A DNA stretch of 34,994 nucleotides from Ramicandelaber brevisporus (Eukaryota; Kickxellomycota; Ramicandelaberales; Ramicandelaberaceae): positions 1 to 34,994 of the forward strand of contig MU602908.1 in the NCBI GenBank assembly GCA_025201865.1, in the 5' to 3' direction. The position numbers and the translations under genes were made by a program. The notes below the pieces were generated by a model that was not told the origin of the DNA, searched no databases, and saw only the letters and a list, made by a program, of their open reading frames with translations. Shown piece after piece: positions 1 through 7,521 of the stretch. The first letter of the stretch is position 1. Each line of letters starts with the position of its first letter.

Positions 1-1121
1 GGGTTCTGCATATCAGTCGACAGCTTCACAACAACACCGTTGCCACCTGGAGCATCGTTTGGAATGTCAAACTTGGTAATCTTGACGTTCTTCAGGCCAT
101 CCATGCCGCCAATCTCAACATTCTTGGTCAGGTCAAGCTCCTTTGTGGTCAAACCGAGTGCCTTGACCTTAACCTTGCCGTCAAGCTTCCAAGTGAAAGA
201 CTTGTCGTTGAGCATGTGGGTAGAGAAATCGCCCAAAACGTCGGCATTGGCAACTGTCATTGTGGTCTTGGCCTTGACTGTGCCACTGCCGCCAGACACA
301 TAAGCATCTGGCATGTTAACTTTGCCAAGCAGCAGGTTATTCCAGGTGATGTTGACTGGCCCAACAAACTGGATTGTGGCAGAGAATGGACCCGTGTCGG
401 TGAGCTCAGACACAAACTCCATCTCCATCGACGTCTCCTGCGGGTTGGTGATGTCGGCAGACTTGAACGACATCTTGGACTTGTTGATGCTGCTCTGGGC
501 AACAGCTGGGAAGATGACAAAGATGATGAGCGGAATCAGAATGGCCAGCAGGACGAGCGTCAGGCCAATGCACCAGTACCAGTACTTGCGCTTGCGGTAG
601 AAGCGCTCCTTTGGCGCCGCTGTGAGAAGAACAGGAACAGCGCCATCTTCGCTCGGTGGCAGATGATCAACAGATCGAACGGCGACATCTGCGTTGTTGG
701 AGTTGTAGACAGCCATCAGAGCAACAGCGGCTGCTGCGTTGGCATCGGCTGCGGCGGCTGCAGCAGCAGCGGCATCAGCGGCGGAAACGAGAGCAATATC
801 GCCAGCCGTAGCAGCAGTAGCGGCAGTGGCAGTGGTGGTGGTGGCTGTAGTTTGATGGTTGTGGTTGAGAGCATCATCGCCAGTGACAGATTCAAACTGT
901 GAGCCGATGGATCTGCGCGCGTCGTCATCATAGTTATCGACATCTACAATGGCAGCGGCGGCATTATCAACATCAAAGCTGACAGCGCGCTCTGGTGCAG
1001 GCTTGTGAAGAGCCAGAGTACCAGCGGTAGCGGCGGCGGTAGCAGCGGCAGCGTCGTCGTTGCTCAATGCAGAGTCCCGGAGATCCAGGAAGCTGCGATT
1101 GGGCACCGCTTCAGCTGACAT
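1..1121 (-). CDS. DUF3712-domain single-pass membrane protein (3' end cut off)
   Basis: Reading the minus strand from the ATG at 1119-1121 gives an open frame of 373 codons that leaves the window. The first ~160 residues are acidic and Ala/Asn/Thr-rich low complexity. A basic stretch (FYRKRKYWYW) is followed by one hydrophobic membrane segment of about 22 residues (GLTLVLLAILIPLIIFVIF). The region after it (MSFKSADITNP, then VKVKALGLTTKELDLTKNVEI and GMDGLKNVKITKFDIPND) has the look of the fungal DUF3712 domain, a family related to LEA-2/AsmA-like lipid-bridging folds. The order (disordered N-terminus, one helix, lumenal or vacuolar beta domain) is typical of that family. Its function is not established; a vacuolar or endomembrane role is inference. 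The remaining C-terminus lies outside the window. Confidence 0.8.
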   Translation of the reverse strand, partial: MSAEAVPNRSFLDLRDSALSNDDAAAATAAATAGTLALHKPAPERAVSFDVDNAAAAIVDVDNYDDDARRSIGSQFESVTGDDALNHNHQTTATTTTATAATAATAGDIALVSAADAAAAAAAAADANAAAAVALMAVYNSNNADVAVRSVDHLPPSEDGAVPVLLTAAPKERFYRKRKYWYWCIGLTLVLLAILIPLIIFVIFPAVAQSSINKSKMSFKSADITNPQETSMEMEFVSELTDTGPFSATIQFVGPVNITWNNLLLGKVNMPDAYVSGGSGTVKAKTTMTVANADVLGDFSTHMLNDKSFTWKLDGKVKVKALGLTTKELDLTKNVEIGGMDGLKNVKITKFDIPNDAPGGNGVVVKLSTDMQN

Positions 1122-2202
1122 TGCTAATCACACGCACACAGCCTTCCTTCAGTCAGCAATCAAACGAAAAGAAAAGAAAGGAGTGGAGAGTGGAATGAGT
1201 GACTGAGGCGATCTGTTCACTTTTTGATGACGATACTGATGCTATCAATAATGATGATGATGAGAAGTATTATGGAGATTGTATGATTGAGTTAGTATGG
1301 AGAGTGATGAGAATGGAGTGGTATGGAGAGAGTGTTTGTGTAATTAGGTGTGTACTGCGAAGCAGGCGAGTGTGGTTGTCGAAGAAGAGGAAGAATGAAA
1401 GAACGAATGAAAGGGACAAAAAAAAATAACAAAGCAGAACGAGGTCAAGAATCGTCCTTCCGTCCGTCGTGGCTTGTCTTCAAGAATTACTGTCCCACTG
1501 CGAATGAGCTCGAAGAAGACGAAAACGAAGAAGAAGACAAAGACGAAGAAATAAGAAAAACAAAAGAGAGGGCGAAAAGCGAGGTCGGGGGATGGACGCA
1601 GTACTCGAATCGATTTTTCTTTCTTTTATTTCTTTCTTTTCCTTGACACATCCGCAAGCGCGCGGACGCTGCGGAGCAACATCTCTTAAATCCCAATCCT
1701 CAAATAGCGGAGCATAAAGGATGGCTGTGTCTGTATGCTAGCGGAGTTTAATCGCTGTTGTGTTGAGCAGTGTTGAGTGGTGTTGAGTGGTGTAGCGTAT
1801 AGTGTGATCAAAGCGGATGATTAGGCACTATACAAAAAGCGTGTGACTGTTAGTTACACCAAAGAGAGAACGAGAGCGGAGCGAAGTGTCATCGGCACCC
1901 AACCAACAGCAACACTCACACATCTTTTTCCCTTTCGAATGTTGAGGCACTTTTTTGGCGTTGTTGCTACTGTTACTGTTACTGCTGCTGTAACAAATGC
2001 AATGGGACTGTGAAGCCTGTGCTACACTTCGTAAATGACGGGGGAGTTGAAAAAACAAAATAGAAAAAGACACAGTCGACATCATCGTGCATTTGGAACC
2101 TTTCGGTATTGTCGGTGCACCGGTTCCTTTATTGCATGCGCAAATGCCGTTCAAGGGAAACTCACCCATCTTGAACTATTTTCAGTTTTTTTAGCTGGTG
2201 TA

Positions 2203-2275
2203 TTTGGGTGCATGTGTATGGGCACATGTGTGTAATGTGTACATGTGTACATGTGTACATTTGTGTGTGTGGCAC
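2203..2275. repeat. GT-rich / TGTACA imperfect microsatellite
   Basis: Three near-copies of ACATGTGTAC lie among GTGTGT runs. Simple-sequence repeat with no coding potential. Confidence 0.8.
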
Positions 2276-2506
2276 AGGTAGATGTGGGTTCACTTGTAGG
2301 CAATTAACCGCGTGACCACATACCACATTGGTAACACAAAGAGGACTGGTGCGGTTCACCACACAAAATGACAGCTGGCGCACTCGATTCGCACTCAGCC
2401 TCCCTTTATTGGGATATGGCTGTGCAACATGCAACATCAACATACGTAAGCACACAAAGAAAATCCATCGCACTTGCATCGTATTGCAGTTTCATGCAAA
2501 CTAACA

Positions 2507-2542
2507 AAGAAGAAGAAGAAGAAGAAGAAGAAGAAGAAGAAA
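2507..2542. repeat. (GAA)n microsatellite
   Basis: About twelve uninterrupted AGA/GAA triplets (homopurine on plus), in the intergenic region about 155 bases downstream of the stop of the first small cysteine-rich gene. Confidence 0.9.
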
Positions 2543-2656
2543 GCGCGTGATATTTTCAAACACCATTGGTGTAATCGAAGACTACTAACTTGAACGTGAA
2601 CATGTACTGGTTTTAAAAATAAAGAAGGAAAAGCATCAAGTGGCAACAGCTTAATG

Positions 2657-2662
2657 TTTATT
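2657..2662 (-). terminator. AATAAA polyadenylation signal for the 2697-2846 gene
   Basis: TTTATT on plus reads AATAAA on minus, about 35 bases past the stop codon of the small secreted peptide gene. This is a normal position for a eukaryotic poly(A) signal. Confidence 0.5.
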
Positions 2663-2696
2663 ATTGAAACAAAGTTATAGGGTTGACTGCTTTCTC

Positions 2697-2846
2697 TTAG
2701 CAGTCGGCGCATGGACCGTCAGTGCGACCCTTGCAGAAGCAGGCACAGTAGTCACCCATGCAGGCAGGCTCGGCAGCTGGAGTGGCGGCAACGGCACCAG
2801 CGAGGCACAAAACGGCAGCGACGGCGAAGGCAACGGTGAAGCGCAT
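2697..2846 (-). CDS. Small secreted six-cysteine peptide, copy A (49 aa)
   Basis: The 49-residue product starts with a clear signal peptide (MRFTVAFAVAAVLCLAGAVAA), with cleavage likely after residue 20 or 21. The mature peptide of about 28 residues has six cysteines at 29, 34, 36, 38, 46 and 49, spaced C-x4-C-x-C-x-C-x7-C-x2-C, and ends on cysteine. It is a tandem paralogue of the gene at 3361-3498, with the same spacing and the shared core GRTDGPC. The start is the only Met that gives a signal peptide; a TATA box and an upstream shared motif support it. I do not recognise the family. Six cysteines fit three disulfides in an exported peptide; the close C-x-C-x-C cluster also allows metal binding. 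Function is unknown. Confidence 0.8.
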   Translation of the reverse strand: MRFTVAFAVAAVLCLAGAVAATPAAEPACMGDYCACFCKGRTDGPCADC

Positions 2847-3031
2847 ATTTGCTAGTAGTTTAAGAATGTTTGGGCTGGGTATGCTTGTATGTGAATGAGT
2901 GTGTCTGAGTGGAATAGAATGGAGTAGAGAGGAGCAGAATGGAGCAGAACGATGGGGGACGAAAGAATAAGTGACGGATGGATGACTGATACAGACTGAT
3001 GAGGATTGCCACGACACATCTGCGTGCAAAG

Positions 3032-3040
3032 TATTTATAT
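3032..3040 (-). promoter_or_regulatory. TATA box of small cysteine-rich gene A
   Basis: The minus strand reads ATATAAATA about 186 bases upstream of the ATG at 2846. It is a good TATA consensus and lies between the gene and the shared upstream motif at 3093-3103. Confidence 0.5.
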
Positions 3041-3092
3041 CTCCTCACGGCGACAACGACAACTACAACGACAACGACAGCGGATCGATATA

Positions 3093-3103
3093 TTCCGTAA
3101 GCA
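3093..3103 (-). promoter_or_regulatory. Shared upstream motif TGCTTACGGAA (copy A)
   Basis: The plus strand reads TTCCGTAAGCA. An almost identical 11-mer (one mismatch) lies upstream of the paralogous gene at 3714-3724, at a similar distance from the start codon (257 versus 226 bases). The surrounding sequence looks poorly conserved, which suggests a retained regulatory site. The binding factor is unknown. Confidence 0.35.
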
Positions 3104-3334
3104 CACTTTGTCAGCTGACATCAGAGCCCGCGCGGTTGAACTTTCTCCGATGGAGTATCAGACTTGGAACACTGACGGATCGTAGCACCCATCTGCCAAG
3201 CTAGCGGCATTCCGATGATCCTTTCCAATAGCATCGATGCTAAACCACGCGGGATAAACGTGGTGCTTGGTAAGCAACTTTTCACAAAATAGGGTACACG
3301 GAGACTGAACAATAGATGTTTAAAACGAGGACAT

Positions 3335-3352
3335 GTGTGTGTGTGTGTGTGT
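3335..3352. repeat. (GT)9 microsatellite
   Basis: Nine GT units just downstream of the stop codon of small cysteine-rich gene B, probably in its 3' untranslated region. Confidence 0.85.
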
Positions 3353-3360
3353 ATTCAAAT

Positions 3361-3498
3361 TTAGCAATCCTTGCATGGGCCATCGGTGCGGCCATAGCAG
3401 CGGCAAGTGCAGTAGTCGCCAAGGCAGATTGGTTCAGCGGCAACGGCGCCGACAAGGCAGAGAACGGCAGCAACAGCGAAAGCAACGTTGACACGCAT
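3361..3498 (-). CDS. Small secreted six-cysteine peptide, copy B (45 aa)
   Basis: The 45-residue product has a signal peptide nearly identical to that of copy A (MRVNVAFAVAAVLCLVGAVAA). The mature peptide of about 24 residues has cysteines at 25, 30, 32, 34, 42 and 45, the same C-x4-C-x-C-x-C-x7-C-x2-C spacing. The mature part is shorter by four residues between signal and first cysteine. Conserved residues besides Cys are GDY before the second cysteine and GRTDGP before the fifth. Same strand as copy A and 514 bases upstream of it, so a tandem duplication. The in-frame upstream extension to 3795 is not protein-like and covers the promoter. Likely an exported disulfide-rich or metal-binding peptide of unknown role. 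Confidence 0.8.
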   Translation of the reverse strand: MRVNVAFAVAAVLCLVGAVAAEPICLGDYCTCRCYGRTDGPCKDC

Positions 3499-3713
3499 TA
3501 TTGTAGATATGAGTTGGCTGGAGGAGTCTGAGATATTGAGATATCGAGAGAGAAAGAGAGAGCGAAATAAAGAGCGAGAGAAAGGTGGATGATGATGAAA
3601 GCGGTGCTTACTGAAGATGACTGAATATTGACTGGAATCGAAGAATGAAAGACGCTTCGATTGTCGGAGGACTTTATGTACCACGGGGCAAACACTTTGA
3701 GCTACCACGACCA

Positions 3714-3724
3714 TTTCGTAAGCA
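3714..3724 (-). promoter_or_regulatory. Shared upstream motif TGCTTACGAAA (copy B)
   Basis: The plus strand reads TTTCGTAAGCA, matching 10 of 11 bases of the site at 3093-3103. A weak TATA-like stretch lies closer to the gene, near 3671-3680. Confidence 0.35.
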
Positions 3725-3954
3725 GCATGCCTGGCGGCGGCACCACCTGTGTCAGATAACCAGGCAACTATCATTATTCCGATGGAAGCGTACAATGGAT
3801 CGGTAGCTTCGAAAAATGGTACACCGCGTGGTCATTGTTTTTTATTGTTTTTTCTATTGTTGCTTGCATTCTTTTTATTAAACACAAACTTGGAAATGTA
3901 TTATTTAATGGTAATAAGAAAGGGAAGAGGTGTAATTGTGAGTAATGTGTATTA

Positions 3955-5338
3955 TTAGGACATGGAAACTTCAGCTACGGTGGCATGTGCGGCACCGTTA
4001 GAGAGTGGCAATTCCTCAAGAGTATCATTCACAGACGCAGAGATGATTGTTGATGCAGCTTTTCGCAATCTGTTCATGATGGCCAATCCAGCTCGCTCCT
4101 CAGCAACTCCTTCTACAAAGATGACATCAACATGTGCCGCATCCAAATCTCTGAGACCAGCAAACAAGCCGCGGGCGATAGCATCAACATTTGTAACGGA
4201 ATCACCCATCTGGACAGTAACCAGCTCAATTCGATCAGATTGATCAAATGTAAATGGCAGCTTGCGAGTCAAAAGTAAACCAACACGTAGTCTACTACTG
4301 CTGCTACTGCTACTGCTGCTACTACTGCTACCAGCTGATTGAAGTAGTAATCTCTTGATTTCATTTCTCATTTTGCTGCGTACATTCTCGACTGCTGTTC
4401 CTGCTTCAAACAAAATGACAGGTGCATCTGGTGAATAATGTCTGTATTTCATTCCTGGAGTCGTTGGTGCTTCTTCCAGTGTTTTATCCACAAAATCCTT
4501 CCGATACACTCTAACTCGCTCAAACCCTGGAATCTCTCTAACCTGCTCATAAGTTACACCGCCAGGTCTCAGGATCGAGGGAGGATTTCTCAGTCCATCA
4601 ACAATGGTGCTTTCCACTCCAAAATCACAGCAACTTCCGCCGTCAATAATCAGAGGAATCCGTCCATTCAAATCAGTCAATACATGCTGGGCACTGGTGG
4701 GCGATGGTCGACCAGATGCATTGGCACTCGGTGCGGCTAATGGAAACCCGCATGCATGAATAATCGCACGAGCAACGGGATCTGCTGGGAATCGCACTGC
4801 AACTGTGTCATGACCGCCAGTGACTGTATCCGGAACAATTGTAGCATCGCGTGGCACCAAAATCGTCAGTGGCCCCGGCCAATACCGTCTAATCAATTCA
4901 TCGTACACTGCTGGAATATTCCGCTCATTATTTTCGGCAGGTTTGATGAGTGACCGCAGCATTGATAGCGAGCTGACATGAACAATGAGAGGATTGTCCT
5001 GTGGCCGATTTTTGGCTGCAAAGATTTTGGCAACGGCATCAGGCCGCAGAGCGTTGGCTGCGAGACCGTAGACGGTTTCGGTCGGGATGGCAATTGCTGA
5101 CCCATTTGAGAGCTCGTCAACGGCGCTGCTGAGCCACAATGGAAGCTGTGGGACATTGTTGGAGTGTTGCTGTTGCTGCTGTTGCTGCTGCGGACCTTCG
5201 AGAATTGTGACTAACTGTCCGGATTGTTCTGCGGATACATGCAGTGTTGCGCCGTCCAGAAGAGAGGAGTTCGGTGAAGATGGACGGAAAGTGACAGTGG
5301 CTGGGTCGACTGCCACAACTCGGGTTGTTAGTGTCATC

Positions 5339-5377
<39 letters not shown>

Positions 5378-5457
5378 AAGAGCCTGGTGTATTCTAGTCG
5401 TGATGCTGCCAAAGTGCGTGCTGATCTGCTCGTTGCTCGAAGTAAGCTGCTAATCAT
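3955..5457 (-). CDS. SUA5: Threonylcarbamoyl-AMP synthase Sua5, YrdC + Sua5 domains (500 aa)
   Basis: Makes threonylcarbamoyl-AMP from threonine, bicarbonate and ATP, the first step of t6A formation at position 37 of ANN-decoding tRNAs. The YrdC domain spans about residues 105-340: PTETVYGLAANA, KNRPQDNPLIVH, RYWPGPLTILVPR, VAVRFPADP, APSANASGRPSPTSA and STIVDG. The linker TTPGMKYRHYSPDAPV and the C-terminal Sua5 domain follow (to about 485). The N-terminus (MISSLLRATSRSARTLAASR) is Arg/Ser/Leu-rich without acidic residues, like a mitochondrial presequence. It is followed by a poly-Ser run and a second in-frame ATG at 5337 (residue 41). The frame opens at a TTG (5469), but the first ATG is at 5457. 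Two fungal-style low-complexity inserts occur: poly-Gln near residue 90 and poly-Ser in the Sua5 domain. Complete, no break seen. Confidence 0.95.
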
Positions 5458-5576
5458 GCAACGCAACAAGGTTTGCGGATTTAAATTGTTTTATTTTTCG
5501 GCGGAAAAAGAAAAAGGGAAAGAATTCAAGCAATCGGATAAACAGTGCACTAACCGAGTATCGTATGCTGTCAATT

Positions 5577-7285
5577 CATATGTCATCTTTTATTATTATT
5601 ATTAAACGGTTATTCGAAGGGTATTCAGCTACGAGGCTGACATTTGGCGTTAAATATGGCAATGTCTTCTCTTGGGCAAGTGCGCGATGCGAACCATTCT
5701 AACAAAGGCATCTTCTCCGTTACAGCGAGTGCCAAATCATGATTCCACTCCAACGGAGACAAATCAAACCACCTGACTCCACACATTGCAGAACTACCTT
5801 GAAGTAATTGAGCGGTCTCCTCAGCATCCACGAACACACACTCGCTAAAAGATAAACTAGTCAGCCGTGGCATCTGCAGAAGATAGACAACTGCTGATGG
5901 AGCAACTGACATTTGGCAACCAATTTTAATATCCATCTCATATCGACGCTTCAGTAGAACCGCAACAGGATCAGCAACAATTCTTGAATTTAATCTTCTA
6001 GCCGAGAACTCCACAAGATGAGGCAAGCGATCCAAAATAACATCAAGGTGGAACACATCGTGGTTGTATTTTGAAGCGTCGTTCACTTTAAGCACTCTCG
6101 AGTACTCCGCACCAACCGTGAGCCGCTGGAGCTGCGGATTAAGATTGATGATATCCATCAGAATTGAAGAAGAAATGATGCCAGTCTCCAACTATGTCAA
6201 ACACTCCCAGCGCTGAGAAGAAACAATGACGTGAGGATAGCCAGAATATTCAGGCTTCCAATTGTACGTCTCATGCTCATTCTCACTTTGTCTGCCAAGG
6301 TTCTCACTGTTGCATGGTTTACTACGAAAATAAAGACTTTGCAGCTGCGGGAATCGACTGGCTTTGATGCTGTTTACATCATATTCTTCAATATCAAAGC
6401 AGCACGATGTCATTGACAATTCTTTTAACTGCGGAAATGCCAGTAGCTGTCCATCATTGTCACAAACACCAAAGAACTCATGAACAAATGGTTTTGTGCA
6501 AGCGACATTTACGAATCCCACGAGTTTAACAATGTACGGCGCCAGTGCTTGTACATCCACATCGTCGGAAAACTTGTCAAAGTTCATTCTCATTCTCAGC
6601 TTGGATCTTGCTGAAGGATGCAACAACTCAACAAGATCAATAGCTCGCTTCCACTCATTTCCTCTATCCCATACGCCAGAATCATTTCCAAACTGACATT
6701 TGATGCGCTCCAAATATTTAAGCTCATTGATTGCAGCGGCCAGTTCGTCAAAGTTTATACGTGCGCCATAGGTGGCAAAATGTAAGTCCAAGACTCGCAG
6801 CTCTTTAGACTGCTTGATTAACTTAACCAGCATTTCAGCCTCTTCAGCAGAGAATGTGTTATAAATCTTGGTTTTAATATGTACTGCACGTTTGACAAAC
6901 GGCAGCCAATCGAAGTTCAACTCACTCACAATGTCATCGACAAAGTTGATACTGCGTACGAAGTGACCGTATTTTTCCAGCATGCGCTGTCTCGCCTGTT
7001 CATCTTCGATTATAGTGAATGTGTCCAAATAGATCCAAACGCGAGGGAGGAACAGGTTGTGGAAAGAGCAGCTGACTCTGAGCAGTTTGGCTGCGGACCA
7101 TCCTTCGAAGTATGAGCTGACCTCCTCTGCTAGTTCGATTGGCAAGTACAGGAGAGGGAGAGTCGGCTGCTGCTGTTGCTGCTGCTGCTCGAGCTCATCT
7201 GGCTGGTCTTCGTCGTTGTTACTCATCGTCATGCGAGTTAGTTTATTTTTGGTAGTGAAGTAGAAAACAAACTCCGCTTCAAGTT
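5577..7285 (-). repeat. Left arm of the F-box inverted duplication
   Basis: The F-box unit here is an inverted copy of the unit at about 9795-11550. Similarity goes beyond the coding part. On the 5' side both share CCAAAAATAAACTAACTCGC directly before the start codon, and GCGGAGTTT about 40-50 bases further up. On the 3' side both share TTCGAATA and AAAGATGACATATGA after the end of the protein. Outer limits are estimates by eye. Confidence 0.7.
5625..7232 (-). pseudogene. F-box protein copy 1, interrupted by one in-frame TAG
   Basis: Residues 1-346 (7232-6195) begin with a Gln-rich segment and an F-box-like motif (LPLLYLPIELAEEVSSYF ... LLRVSCSFHNLFLPRVW, about residues 24-66). They continue with the long Leu-rich C-terminal region seen in copy 2 (9853-11475). 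At 6192-6194 the codon is TAG, where copy 2 has GAG (Glu 347). Immediately afterwards the same frame continues for 188 open codons that match copy 2 to near its end (TGIISSSILMDI, SPLEWNHDLALAVTEKMP, CPREDIAIFNAKC). There is no frameshift, so the only visible lesion is one G-to-T type change. It may be a recent pseudogene, a truncated but working F-box protein, a readthrough product or a sequencing error. A second ATG at 7226 matches the start of copy 2. F-box proteins are substrate receptors of SCF ubiquitin ligases. Confidence 0.75.
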
Positions 7286-7521
7286 ACCTGGCGTTTCCGT
7301 TGCAACTCAATTATAATGGTCGGCTGGTACTGGATACATGTTTGGACGTAAAATGTGCAGCTCATACCTGACTGCAGTTGACACGTCGTCAAAGTCGATT
7401 TCTATTCGCGTTTTGCTTGTCACGTAATGAAGTGACTGGTTTGCTCTCTCTGATCTCAACTACTCGACTGAAGATTGACCACTACCAACAACAGAACAGA
7501 GCAGAACAGAGCAGAACAGCC
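7261..7521. promoter_or_regulatory. Divergent promoter between F-box copy 1 and the zinc-finger gene
   Basis: About 260 bases separate the two divergent start codons. The part next to the F-box gene is shared with copy 2. The part next to the zinc-finger gene ends in a leader with repeated AGAACAGAGC units. No certain TATA box. Confidence 0.4.

Larger units (their letters stand above)
1122..2696. other. Intergenic region, no supported gene
   Basis: About 1.6 kb without a convincing coding frame. The left part is the upstream region of the DUF3712 gene and is purine-rich on the plus strand. The right part holds GT-rich and GAA microsatellites. Open frames here are short, of low complexity and not protein-like. 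Confidence 0.6.

Noticed and set aside
1828-2169. 113-codon minus-strand frame in the intergenic region
   Set aside because: Repetitive Ser/Asn and Cys codons from simple sequence, no signal, no domain, and no promoter or poly(A) context.
3499-3795. Long upstream extension of small cysteine-rich gene B
   Set aside because: Sequence is not protein-like, and it would bury the signal peptide and the shared promoter motif.
5087-5605. 172-codon plus-strand frame with long Leu and Cys runs
   Set aside because: Antisense shadow of the poly-Ser and poly-Gln codon runs of Sua5.
7378-7521. Upstream extension of the zinc-finger frame
   Set aside because: Opens at a TTG, and the leader is made of repeated AGAACAGAGC units; the ATG at 7522 starts the K-x-E array cleanly.
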